DNA from: Massilia sp. PDC64
GTDB taxonomy: Bacteria; Pseudomonadota; Gammaproteobacteria; Burkholderiales; Burkholderiaceae_D
Direction: 5' to 3'
Length of the DNA: 64,000 nucleotides
Assembly (NCBI RefSeq): GCF_900101265.1
Contig: NZ_FMZS01000008.1
Coordinates: 124,001 to 188,000, forward strand
Shown one piece after another: positions 8,735-16,496 of this stretch. How positions within the stretch are numbered: the first letter of the stretch is position 1; each line of letters begins with the position of its first letter. A model generated the notes under the pieces. It was not told the origin of the DNA. It saw only the letters and a program-made list of their open reading frames with translations, and did not search any database. Both the position numbers and the translations under genes were made by a program.

Positions 8735-9937
8735 GTGAATCGGGTCAACAAAGCAAACGCAAGTCGGGCGGTCAGCCAGGTGATGTTGCCGTTCCCGCAA
8801 AAGTCCGCCGAGGTCGTGCCAATCAATGGTCCGATGAAAGGTCGTGGCGCCGTCACGAATATTCAAGGCCGTTACGAAGTGAACGGTCGCGAGCGGTTCG
8901 ACGACGGCTGGACCGTGCCAGGCGTGAAAGACGAGGCACCGGCGCCCCTGAAGACGACCGTCACGGACGAGATCGCGAAATCGATCCTCAGCCGCAACAC
9001 GTCGCCGGACATTCCGTTCAGCGTCTCGCTGAATCCGTACCGGGGCTGCGAGCACGGCTGCATCTACTGCTTCGCGCGGCCCACGCACGCCTACCTGGGT
9101 CTGTCGCCGGGCCTGGATTTCGAGAGCCGTTTGTACGCCAAGGTGAACGCGGCCGACCTGCTGCGGCGCGAACTGGCGCGGCCGGGCTATGTCCCGGAAA
9201 ACATCGCCATCGGCGTGAACACCGACGCCTATCAACCCTGCGAGCGCGAACGCCGCCTCACGCGCGAGGTGCTGGAAGTGCTGGGCGAGTGCAACCACCC
9301 GTACGGTCTGATCACGAAGTCGTCGCTGATCGAGCGCGACATCGACCTGATCGCGCCCATGGCGGAGAAGGGCCTGGCTTGCGCCGCCATCACGTTGACG
9401 ACGCTGGACGGCGAGATTTCGCGCACGCTCGAACCGCGCGCGGCCGCGCCCGCCCGCCGCCTGCGCGCGATCCGCACCTTGACGGAAGCGGGCATCCCCG
9501 TCAGCGTGAGCGTCGCACCGATCATCCCGTTCATCACGGAACCGGAAATCGAGCGCATCCTGGAAGCCGCGAAGGACGCCGGCGCCGTCGGCGCCCACTA
9601 CACGGTGCTGCGCATGCCGTGGGAAGTGAATCCGCTGTTCCAGCAATGGCTGCACGCCCACTTCCCGGACCGTGCCCAGCGCGTGATGAACCGCATCCGC
9701 GACATGCGCGGCGGCAAGGACTACGACAGCGACTTCAGCAAGCGCATGACGGGCGAGGGAATCTGGGCCGACCTGATCCGCCAGCGCTTCACGAAGGCGA
9801 TCAAGCGCCTGGGCATGGACGGCTACATGGGCCGTTTCCACAAGCTGGACAGCTCGCAATTCCGTCGTCCGCTCGTGGTGCCGAAGACGGTCGTCAAGCC
9901 GACCAGCGCGGCGGCGGCGCAGATGGATCTGTTTTAA
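8735..9937 (+). CDS. SOS-controlled radical SAM protein, PA0069 family
   Basis: A 400-residue radical SAM enzyme. The 4Fe-4S motif is C-X3-C-X2-C with Cys105, Cys109 and Cys112 in G-C-E-H-G-C-I-Y-C-F-A-R-P-T-H; this surrounding sequence is that of the PA0069/Rv2578c group, distantly related to spore photoproduct lyase. The reaction is unknown. Two features point to DNA repair. One is the LexA box immediately upstream. The other is the last five residues, Q-M-D-L-F, which fit the beta sliding clamp-binding consensus QL(S/D)LF and follow an Ala-rich linker. The start is GTG at 8735, six bases after AAGGAG. The 3' end overlaps the convergent acetyltransferase gene by four bases. Confidence 0.88.
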   Translation: MNRVNKANASRAVSQVMLPFPQKSAEVVPINGPMKGRGAVTNIQGRYEVNGRERFDDGWTVPGVKDEAPAPLKTTVTDEIAKSILSRNTSPDIPFSVSLNPYRGCEHGCIYCFARPTHAYLGLSPGLDFESRLYAKVNAADLLRRELARPGYVPENIAIGVNTDAYQPCERERRLTREVLEVLGECNHPYGLITKSSLIERDIDLIAPMAEKGLACAAITLTTLDGEISRTLEPRAAAPARRLRAIRTLTEAGIPVSVSVAPIIPFITEPEIERILEAAKDAGAVGAHYTVLRMPWEVNPLFQQWLHAHFPDRAQRVMNRIRDMRGGKDYDSDFSKRMTGEGIWADLIRQRFTKAIKRLGMDGYMGRFHKLDSSQFRRPLVVPKTVVKPTSAAAAQMDLF

Positions 9938-10473
9938 ACGTCTGGCACCAGCGACAGCACGTGCGCCGCGACAGGGTGCCCGTGCAGGTTGAGGCGGTTG
10001 CGCGCGAGGCATTCATGGACGGCCCCGGCCTTGCGGGCGACGCCGAGACTGGGCAGGTTGCCGTCCGCGACGACGATCTCGACCCGCGACTGGCCCAGGC
10101 GCTCGATCGCATGACGCGACAGCGTCCGGATGGCCGCCAGTGCCGCCCCCTGGCCCTGGGCCGACGTGCGGACCCAGTAGCCGAGGTTGCAGAAGCCGTG
10201 CAGGCGGTTGAACTGGTTCAGGCCGGCCGCGCCGACGTAGTGTCGTCCGTCCGGCCGGAAAATGCCGAACTCGTGCGCGCTGCCGTCGGCACGCGCGGCA
10301 TCGCAGAACGCGATCCACGCCAGCGCATCGGCATCGTCGTAAGCGGCATGGGCCCAGGGCATCCACGGACCGAGGCTCGCCATCGATTCGCGCACGGCGG
10401 CCGCCATCGCCGGCGCGTCCTCGGGGACGAGCGGGCGCAGGATAAAACCGTCGGCGTGGATGGGTTCTGTCAT
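9934..10473 (-). CDS. GNAT acetyltransferase, RimJ/RimL type
   Basis: A 179-residue N-acetyltransferase. The N-terminus F-I-L-R-P-L-V-P-E-D and the acetyl-CoA loop A-Q-G-Q-G-A-A near residue 107 mark the GNAT fold, and L-G-Y-W-V-R-T is typical of the RimJ/RimL branch, which acetylates ribosomal protein N-termini or small amines. The substrate is unknown. The gene is convergent with the radical SAM gene, sharing four bases at the stop codons, and is transcribed separately. Confidence 0.82.
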   Translation of the reverse strand: MTEPIHADGFILRPLVPEDAPAMAAAVRESMASLGPWMPWAHAAYDDADALAWIAFCDAARADGSAHEFGIFRPDGRHYVGAAGLNQFNRLHGFCNLGYWVRTSAQGQGAALAAIRTLSRHAIERLGQSRVEIVVADGNLPSLGVARKAGAVHECLARNRLNLHGHPVAAHVLSLVPDV

Positions 10474-10556
10474 GTCCGCATGATAACCCGCCAGGTTGTG
10501 AGAACGCAGGCTCTCGGCTACGATTGCGCTCTTTATCGACGGATCGGCAGGCGGAT

Positions 10557-11114
10557 ATGGCGGAGCAGGGCAGTACGGTGCAGCGGGTCGTGCAGCGGGT
10601 CGTGTTTGTGGGCGCGGAATCGACGGGCAAGTCGACGTTGTCCGAGTATCTCGCGCGTGCCTACGAGACGGTCGCCGTGCCGGAAATCGGCCGCTTCATC
10701 TGGGAAGAAAAACAGGGCAAACTGGGGCCCGACGACTACGTCGAGATCGCCGTCAGGCACCGCGCCGCCGAGGATGCCGCGATGGCACAGGCGCGGCGCT
10801 GGCTGTTCGTCGACACGAATGCGTTGACGACCCTGTTGTTGGGTATCGAGTTCCACCAGGTCGGCGACCCGCCCCCGGCCGAGCTGCTGCGCTGCGCGGA
10901 CGAGTGCCGTGCGCGCTATGCGCATACGTTCGTCTGCGCGGACGACATCCCGTATGAAGAACAGGAAGTGCGCGAGAACGAGGCGTGGCGCGGGCGCATC
11001 CAGCAACTCGTGCTGAAAGACCTCGACGCGCGCCGCATCCCGTACACGGTCGTGCACGGCAGCGTGGAAGAGCGGGCGCGCCAGGTGCGGCGCGTGCTGG
11101 ATAACGCCGCTTGA
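10557..11114 (+). CDS. NadR-like AAA ATPase/kinase
   Basis: A 185-residue P-loop protein, G-A-E-S-T-G-K-S-T near its N-terminus, resembling the ribosylnicotinamide kinase half of NadR. The adenylyltransferase and repressor domains of E. coli NadR are absent, and no PnuC transporter gene is adjacent, so the NAD-salvage role is inference. I chose ATG 10557 because the P-loop follows closely; an ATG at 10524 is in frame. TACGAT at 10519-10524 could be a -10 element. The stop codon sits in the left arm of a large hairpin. Confidence 0.7.
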   Translation: MAEQGSTVQRVVQRVVFVGAESTGKSTLSEYLARAYETVAVPEIGRFIWEEKQGKLGPDDYVEIAVRHRAAEDAAMAQARRWLFVDTNALTTLLLGIEFHQVGDPPPAELLRCADECRARYAHTFVCADDIPYEEQEVRENEAWRGRIQQLVLKDLDARRIPYTVVHGSVEERARQVRRVLDNAA

Positions 11115-11235
11115 GGGCACCTCGAAAAACCGTCGCGAGCGGCCGCAATGCCGTGGGAGAAGCGCAGCTGTACGAGAGTACAGCGAGCATCGCAGCACGG
11201 CAGTGCAACGCGTAGCAGGTTTTTCGACGTGTCCT
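11114..11235. repeat. Nested inverted-repeat element between convergent genes
   Basis: Three concentric stems share one axis. Outer arms 11114-11131 and 11218-11235 (AGGGCACCTCGAAAAACC versus the complement AGGACACGTCGAAAAACC) differ at two positions. Middle arms 11145-11155 and 11196-11206 match at 10 of 11 positions. The apex is GCTGTAC-GAGA-GTACAGC (11167-11184). The outer arms start at the stop codons of the two convergent genes and place a GTTTTTCG tract at each 3' side, so the element could terminate transcription in both directions. Its symmetry also fits a small mobile palindromic element. Confidence 0.65.
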
Positions 11236-12569
11236 TAAACGATCGTGCCGGGCAACTCAATGCCGTGCAGCCGGCGGAACAGCTTCAGCGCGAAGCCGTC
11301 CGTCATCCCGGAAATATAGTCGGTCGCCCCGAGCAGGCGCGCGTACGGCGTCGTGCCGCGGCTGAACTGCGCCGGGATGATTTGCGCGATCTTGCGGTCG
11401 GCCGCCGACCGGTCCGCTTCCGGCTTGACGAGCGCCGGCACGATCTTGCCCAGCAGGCCACCGAGGATCTCGAAGCCGGCCGCCTCGATCTGCAGCACGG
11501 ACGGCGTCGCATAGATGCGTTCGCGCGACAGCGTGGCGATCGCCTTCAGCTCGGGCGCGAAGCGCGACGCGGCGGCCAGGTCTTGTTCGAAGCGGCCGTC
11601 CATGATGGCGTCGTAGTGCTCACGAAACACCTCCAGCGCGGCGCCGATGAGATGGCCGATGGCGCGGGCGCGCAGGTATTCCACGCGGCCCGTGTCGTCG
11701 GCCAACTGCCGGTAGGACGGGCTCTCGGTCGCGCCGCCCGGAAAGGCGATGGGCCACAGCAGCGCCCGCGCCTCGTCGAAGGACACGCGGCCCAGCCGGT
11801 GGCCGTCTTCCAGGTCGACGATGCCGTAGCAGATGTCGTCCGCGGCTTCCATCACGAACGCGAGCGGGTGGCGCGTCCACGCGCCGGGGCCCTTGCGCAC
11901 CAGGCCGACCTGGGCCGCGACCCGTTCGGCCGTCGCCGCGTCGTCCGCGAAGTAGCCGAATTTCTTCTCGCTGATCTTGTCCTTCGCCGACGGCAGGTCG
12001 GACGCGCGTGGATATTTCATGAACGCCGCGAGGACGGCATACGTGAGCTGGAAGCCGCCATGGTCGACGGCATTCTGCAGGCGCGTGACGAGGCGGAAGC
12101 CCTGCGCATTGCCTTCGAAGCGCAGGAAGTCCTGGCGTTCCCGCTCGGTCAGGTCCGCGAGCCAGCGCTGGGCGTGCTCGGCGAACCATGACTGGATCGC
12201 GGCCTCGCCCGAGTGGCCGAACGGCGGATTGCCGATGTCGTGGGCGAGGCAGGCCGCGGCCACGATGCTGCCGAAATCCTGCGGCGCCATCGACAACTCG
12301 GGTTCGCGCTCCTTGATGAATTCGCCGCACAGCATGCCCAGCGAACGGCCCACCGACGACACTTCGATGCTGTGCGTGAGGCGCGTGCGCACGTAATCGC
12401 TGTCCGACAGCGGGAACACCTGCGTCTTGTCCTGCAGGCGCCGGAACGCGCTCGAATACACGAGCCGGTCCCAGTCGCGCATGTATTCCGTACGGCTGCC
12501 GCCTGCGCGCCGGTCGTCCTCCCGACCGAGGCGCATCGTCGACACAAGCCGTTCCCATTCCATCGACAT
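11235..12569 (-). CDS. dgt: dGTP triphosphohydrolase (dGTPase)
   Basis: A 444-residue HD-domain enzyme that hydrolyses dGTP to deoxyguanosine and triphosphate. The metal-binding HD residues are visible: His66 in R-L-T-H-S-I-E-V, His110-Asp111 in A-H-D-I-G-N-P-P-F-G-H, and Asp in E-A-A-D-D-I-C-Y-G near residue 262. R-D-W-D-R-L-V-Y-S-S-A-F-R-R-L at the N-terminus is diagnostic. I chose ATG 12569, eight bases after GGAG; upstream ATGs in frame would add residues unlike the family. It is divergent from the PadR gene. Confidence 0.9.
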   Translation of the reverse strand: MSMEWERLVSTMRLGREDDRRAGGSRTEYMRDWDRLVYSSAFRRLQDKTQVFPLSDSDYVRTRLTHSIEVSSVGRSLGMLCGEFIKEREPELSMAPQDFGSIVAAACLAHDIGNPPFGHSGEAAIQSWFAEHAQRWLADLTERERQDFLRFEGNAQGFRLVTRLQNAVDHGGFQLTYAVLAAFMKYPRASDLPSAKDKISEKKFGYFADDAATAERVAAQVGLVRKGPGAWTRHPLAFVMEAADDICYGIVDLEDGHRLGRVSFDEARALLWPIAFPGGATESPSYRQLADDTGRVEYLRARAIGHLIGAALEVFREHYDAIMDGRFEQDLAAASRFAPELKAIATLSRERIYATPSVLQIEAAGFEILGGLLGKIVPALVKPEADRSAADRKIAQIIPAQFSRGTTPYARLLGATDYISGMTDGFALKLFRRLHGIELPGTIV

Positions 12570-12625
12570 CTTTTCTCCAGAAATTGTTAGGTGGTCCAGT
12601 GTAGCGCCGCCGTGCGAATAAATGG

Positions 12626-12671
12626 TTGACATGGTCAACTTCGCAGTATATCTTACGATGTATCTTACGAT
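12626..12671. promoter_or_regulatory. Promoter with PadR-type operator repeats
   Basis: A -35 box TTGACA (12626-12631) lies 17 bases before TATCTT (12649-12654). The 11-mer TATCTTACGAT occurs twice, at 12649-12659 and 12661-12671, a spacing of 12 bases, covering the -10 and start region. The -35 also lies in the inverted repeat GTTGAC-ATG-GTCAAC (12625-12639). The arrangement suits autorepression by the regulator encoded 15 bases downstream. Confidence 0.6.
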
Positions 12672-12685
12672 ATAAGGAAGCGATC

Positions 12686-13372
12686 ATGCCCCACCACCAT
12701 CCACATCACCACCACCACCATCATCACCATCATCACGACCACGACCACGAGCACGCCGGATTCGCGCCGCATCACCGGCATGGCCCCGGCGGTCCCGGCG
12801 GCCATCATGGCAGGGGCCGCGGTCCGGGCGGCTTCGGGTTTTCCGACGACGGCGGCCTGCCGCGCGGACGCAAGCTGTCGTCGGACGACCTGCAATTGCT
12901 GCTGCTGGCCCTCATCGCCGAACAGCCCAGCCATGGCTATGAGCTCATCCGCGCACTGGAAACGCGCTCGGGCGGCTTCTACGTGCCGAGTCCCGGCATG
13001 ATGTATCCGGCGCTGGCCGCGATGGAAGATCTCGGCTGGGTGACCATCCAGCTGGAGGGGACGCGCAAGCGCTATGCGCTGTCCGACGAGGGTCGCGCCC
13101 ATCTGGAGGCGAACCGCGAACATGTGGACATGCTGCTCGCGCGGTTGGAGGAGGCCGCGCGCAAGATGGAACTGATGCGCAGCGCGCTCGCGGAAGGGGA
13201 AGCGGGCCCGGGCGGACGTGGTCCGGTCAGCGCCGAGCTGCACGACGCGCGCCACGCCCTCAAGCACGCATTGGCGTCGCGGGCCGGTGCATCCGCCGAG
13301 GAGCAGAAGCGCATCGCCGCGATCCTGGTGCGCGCGGCGGCCGAGATCGAGAAGGGCGGCGCAGGCGGCTGA
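12686..13372 (+). CDS. yqjI: His-rich PadR-family regulator, YqjI-like
   Basis: A 228-residue transcription factor. The first 30 residues are dominated by His with Asp/Glu, then a Gly/His-rich stretch, then a PadR winged helix (L-L-L-L-A-L-I-A-E-Q-P-S-H-G-Y-E-L-I followed by V-P-S-P-G-M-M-Y-P-A-L) and a C-terminal helical dimer region. This is the architecture of E. coli YqjI, which represses the ferric reductase gene yqjH and is inactivated by nickel through its metal-binding N-terminus. No siderophore-interacting reductase gene is adjacent here, so the target is unknown beyond probable autoregulation. AAGGAAG provides the ribosome-binding site. Confidence 0.75.
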   Translation: MPHHHPHHHHHHHHHHHDHDHEHAGFAPHHRHGPGGPGGHHGRGRGPGGFGFSDDGGLPRGRKLSSDDLQLLLLALIAEQPSHGYELIRALETRSGGFYVPSPGMMYPALAAMEDLGWVTIQLEGTRKRYALSDEGRAHLEANREHVDMLLARLEEAARKMELMRSALAEGEAGPGGRGPVSAELHDARHALKHALASRAGASAEEQKRIAAILVRAAAEIEKGGAGG

Positions 13373-13375
13373 CGC

Positions 13376-14527
13376 TCAGCGCGCGAGTGCGCCGGGCAGG
13401 CGTCGGGGCGTGCCTGGACGCATTCGCAGCCCCGGACGCTCGACCGCCACGTACAGCAGCGCGGCCACGGCGAGCGAGACCCCATTGTACAGGACGAACG
13501 CGGCCAGTGGCGCGTTCGCCGTCAAATCCCCCGCCACGTCGTCGAGCCATGCATACACCTGACGGTGCGTCAGGTACAGGCTGAATGCGAGCAGGGCGAG
13601 CGTCCGCACCCCTGGCAGGGCGCGGCGCCCGAGCGGCGTGCGCGGACTGAGCGCACCGAGCAGCAGGCAGGCACAGCCAAGGGCCACGAGCGGAAAGAGA
13701 AGTACCGTCCCGCCATGGCCCAGCGGATCGACCCACGCGGCCGCCACGAGCAGCGCCAGACCCGCGCCCAGCAGCACCCAGCCGTGGGACAGAACGCGCG
13801 TCCACCAGCCTGGACGGAACGCGCGCAAGGCAGCGAGCAGGACGCCGGCCAGCAACCCGTCGAGCCGCGTCCACGTCGGGCTGTAGATGGTGCCCACGTA
13901 GCCGTCGACCGCACGCGCGGCATCGCCGGACGCAAGATGCGGTGCGATCGCATGCCGCCATTCCCAGTCGCGCAGCAGCATGCCGGCACCGAACAGCAGG
14001 GCGGCACCGGCGCTTGTTGCGAAGACGCCCGGCATCCGTCCGCGCCGCGCCAGCAGCCACGCGACCAGCGGAAAGAGCAAGTAAAAGTGTTCTTCGACGC
14101 ACAGCGACCACGCATGGGAATAGGCCCCTTGCGCGACGTGCTCGGGCAAGACGTTCATCGTGAACGTGAGGAATTGCCAGACGGGCGGCATGGCCTCGGC
14201 CTCGCGCCACGCCGGCGCCGCGAGATACAGCGCCAGCACCGCCAGGTAGGCGGGCAGGATGCGCCACGCTCGTCCCACGGCGAAGCCCGCCCAGTCGGGC
14301 ATGCGACCCGCCGCCAGGTCGCGCAGCACGGGCCAGCCGATCAGGTAGCCGCTGAGGACGAAGAACAGGTCGACGCCCATCCAGCCATGCTGCCCCGGGC
14401 CCGGGACGTCGATGCCGTGGCTGGACAGGTGGTACAACATGACGACGGCGATGGCCACGGCGCGCAGCAGGTCGAGGCCGGGCGCGCGGGGCGACGACGG
14501 TGGAGTCTGGACGGGTGAGGGTTGCAT
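13376..14527 (-). CDS. Acyltransferase 3 family membrane protein (OafA-like)
   Basis: A 383-residue integral membrane acyltransferase with about ten hydrophobic segments. Family marks are the L-R-A-V-A-I-x-x-V-M-L-Y-H start, [12 protein letters not shown] near residue 55, and the E-E-H-F-Y-L-L-F-P motif near residue 148. Such proteins acetylate surface sugars or exported glycans. I saw no glycan biosynthesis genes nearby, so the acceptor is unknown. The ATG at 14527 is preferred; one at 14560 is in frame. The stop is four bases from the convergent PadR stop. Confidence 0.82.
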   Translation of the reverse strand: MQPSPVQTPPSSPRAPGLDLLRAVAIAVVMLYHLSSHGIDVPGPGQHGWMGVDLFFVLSGYLIGWPVLRDLAAGRMPDWAGFAVGRAWRILPAYLAVLALYLAAPAWREAEAMPPVWQFLTFTMNVLPEHVAQGAYSHAWSLCVEEHFYLLFPLVAWLLARRGRMPGVFATSAGAALLFGAGMLLRDWEWRHAIAPHLASGDAARAVDGYVGTIYSPTWTRLDGLLAGVLLAALRAFRPGWWTRVLSHGWVLLGAGLALLVAAAWVDPLGHGGTVLLFPLVALGCACLLLGALSPRTPLGRRALPGVRTLALLAFSLYLTHRQVYAWLDDVAGDLTANAPLAAFVLYNGVSLAVAALLYVAVERPGLRMRPGTPRRLPGALAR

Positions 14528-14655
14528 GGCGCGCAAGTCTACCCGAGCGCCAGGCGTCAAAGCTCAACAATCATCACCGCGTCGCCGGCGGGCGCGTTGG
14601 CGGCCCCGCCGGGCATGTCGTATGCTGGGGCCGACGCCATTCCTCTGTTCCCACC

Positions 14656-15225
14656 ATGTCCCGTGATGCCGTCGTCGCTACGAGCAAACTATTGAGCTAC
14701 GTCCTGCGCCACCGCCCGGACAGCATCGGCTTGCAACTCGATGCCAACGGCTGGGCCGACGTCGACGTGCTCCTGCAGCGCCTGGCCGAACACGGCAAGC
14801 CCGTCGGGCGTGAGCTGCTGGAACGCGTCGTCGCGGACAACGACAAGCAGCGCTTCGCGTTCGATGCCGCCCGTACCCGCATCCGCGCCAGCCAGGGGCA
14901 CTCGATCCAGGTCGACCTGGACCTGCGGCCGGCGCAACCGCCGGACGTGCTGTACCACGGCACGGCGAGCCGCTTCCTCAAATCCATCCTCGCGTCCGGC
15001 CTGCGCGCGGGTAACCGCCAGCACGTGCACCTGTCGGGCGACATCGACACGGCCCGTCGCGTCGGCGCCCGCCACGGCTTTCCCGTCATCCTCCACGTCG
15101 ACACGGCCCGCATGCGCGCGGACGGCGCCGTGTTCTACCGCTCGGACAACGGCGTGTGGCTGACTGGTCCCGTGGCGCCGCGCTACCTGCGCGTGCTGGA
15201 CGGGAGCGGCCGCGGCATGAGCTGA
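14656..15225 (+). CDS. kptA: RNA 2'-phosphotransferase Tpt1/KptA
   Basis: A 189-residue NAD-dependent enzyme that removes an internal 2'-phosphate from RNA, forming ADP-ribose 1'',2''-cyclic phosphate. The family motifs are present: L-S-Y-V-L-R-H-R-P near the N-terminus, A-S-Q-G-H-S in the middle, L-Y-H-G-T near residue 98 and [11 protein letters not shown] near the C-terminus. The physiological RNA target in bacteria is unknown, because they lack the tRNA splicing pathway that creates such phosphates in fungi. No RNA ligase gene is adjacent. Confidence 0.9.
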   Translation: MSRDAVVATSKLLSYVLRHRPDSIGLQLDANGWADVDVLLQRLAEHGKPVGRELLERVVADNDKQRFAFDAARTRIRASQGHSIQVDLDLRPAQPPDVLYHGTASRFLKSILASGLRAGNRQHVHLSGDIDTARRVGARHGFPVILHVDTARMRADGAVFYRSDNGVWLTGPVAPRYLRVLDGSGRGMS

Positions 15226-15250
15226 GCGGCGGGAGCTGAACGGCCGCTCA
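15223..15250. terminator. Hairpin between convergent kptA and ankyrin gene
   Basis: TGAGCGGC (15223-15230) and GCCGCTCA (15243-15250) form an eight-base-pair stem with a 12-base loop. Each arm contains or abuts the stop codon of one convergent gene. There is no T-tract, so it is at best a weak or Rho-assisted end. Confidence 0.35.
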
Positions 15251-15787
15251 GCGCTCGTTGGTCGCGGCGGCCAGCAGTTCGGCCGTGTCGGCCGCGCCCA
15301 TCCTGCGGGCCGCGTCGAGGATGGCGTTGCCGTCCGCGTCCAGGCGGAACGGGTCGGCGCCGCGCGCCAGCAGCAGGCGGACGATGTCCCCGCGGTTGAA
15401 CATGGCGGCGAACATCAGCGCCGTCTTGCCGTTCGGGCCCGCGTTGTCGACCGCCGCGCCGTGGTCCAGCAGCAGGTTCGCGATCGTCAGGTCCCCCTTG
15501 AAGGCGGCGCCGGCCAGCGGGGTCTGGCCGGCGTCGTTCATGATTTCCGGATCCGCGCCGTGTTCCAGCAGCACCCGGGCCGCATCCGCATGGCCGTGGT
15601 AGCAGGCCAGCATCAGGAGACTGTCGCCGCGCTCGTTGCGCAGGTTGGGCGGCAGGCCCTGGCCCAGCAAGGTCGCGAGTTCGCCGGCCTCGCCGGTGCG
15701 CGCGAAGTGGAAGACCTTGCGCACGAAGGCCAGCGTGTCTTCGTCCAGTTCGCTGGCCGATGGCGGATGAGGCGGTGGTTGCTGCAT
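15248..15787 (-). CDS. Ankyrin-repeat protein
   Basis: A 179-residue cytosolic protein made of about four ankyrin repeats (residues 45-170), for example G-D-S-L-L-M-L-A-C-Y-H-G-H-A-D-A followed by L-L-E-H-G-A-D-P, then G-Q-T-P-L-A-G-A-A-F-K-G and G-K-T-A-L-M-F-A-A-M-F-N-R-G. It should act as a protein-binding scaffold; the partner is unknown. The N-terminal 35 residues are Pro-rich. ATG 15787 follows GGAGACC; a longer start at 15871 would overlap the neighbouring ChaC gene's stop. Confidence 0.8.
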   Translation of the reverse strand: MQQPPPHPPSASELDEDTLAFVRKVFHFARTGEAGELATLLGQGLPPNLRNERGDSLLMLACYHGHADAARVLLEHGADPEIMNDAGQTPLAGAAFKGDLTIANLLLDHGAAVDNAGPNGKTALMFAAMFNRGDIVRLLLARGADPFRLDADGNAILDAARRMGAADTAELLAAATNER

Positions 15788-15867
15788 GGGGTCTCCAGTT
15801 CCTGAAAGCTCGACAGGATTAGAACATAAAGCCGCCGCGCGCACGGCAGCGCCGGATTCGCGCCCGA

Positions 15868-16440
15868 TCAAACACGGCGTTGGAACTCCTGCAGGTGCCG
15901 CTCGATCTCAAACACGTGCGGGTCGGGCTTGCCGAGTGCGCGCAGGGCCCTGGCCAGTTCCAGCAGGTATTCGCTGTTCGGTCCGCTAGGGCCGCGCGCA
16001 GTGGCGATTTGTAGCGCAATGTCGCGCTCACTCGCCGGGCCGAGATAGGCCGCGTTCTCGTGCGTGGCGATGTAAACCAGGCCTTCGGTCGTGCCGCCGT
16101 CCTCGAAGCGGATGTCGGTCGCCAGGCGCAGGTAGCCGTTCTTTTCGCGGTAGTCGAGGTGCGCGAATTCCTCGGGCGTGACGAGGTAGGCCATGCCGTG
16201 GCACGTTGCGCCCGGGTCCGGCACGAGGGTCACGACCCGGCCCGGCGCCGTCTCGGTGCCGCGGTGGTCGTGCGAGCCTTGCCAGAAGCGCCGCGTCCAC
16301 CCCGTGATGCTGGCGGGGCGCCGCTCGAGGTACGGGAAGTCGGCCTTGAAGATGAGGGAGCCGTAGCCGAACAGCCAGACGCTCGCATGGTTGTCGAACC
16401 TGTCCATGCGCTGGTTGATCGCGATGGTGTTATGGGACAT
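15868..16440 (-). CDS. chaC: Glutathione-specific gamma-glutamylcyclotransferase (ChaC family)
   Basis: A 190-residue enzyme expected to split glutathione into 5-oxoproline and Cys-Gly. The substrate loop F-G-Y-G-S-L-I-F is at about residues 24-31, and the catalytic glutamate is probably in the conserved region around Y-R-E-K-N-G-Y. The start is uncertain: ATG 16440 gives a normal length, ATG 16407 (just before the catalytic loop) and 16473 are also in frame, and none has a clear ribosome-binding site. Confidence 0.82.
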   Translation of the reverse strand: MSHNTIAINQRMDRFDNHASVWLFGYGSLIFKADFPYLERRPASITGWTRRFWQGSHDHRGTETAPGRVVTLVPDPGATCHGMAYLVTPEEFAHLDYREKNGYLRLATDIRFEDGGTTEGLVYIATHENAAYLGPASERDIALQIATARGPSGPNSEYLLELARALRALGKPDPHVFEIERHLQEFQRRV

Positions 16441-16496
16441 CGATGAAAGGAGGTTGCATGGAGGAAGCTGCATTCTAGCGCGGCCGTTCGGCGGCG

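Noticed and set aside
12700-12740. CAC/CAT-rich repeat as a possible tandem-repeat or CRISPR-like tract
   Set aside because: It encodes the His-rich N-terminus of the PadR regulator in frame and has no spacer-repeat structure.
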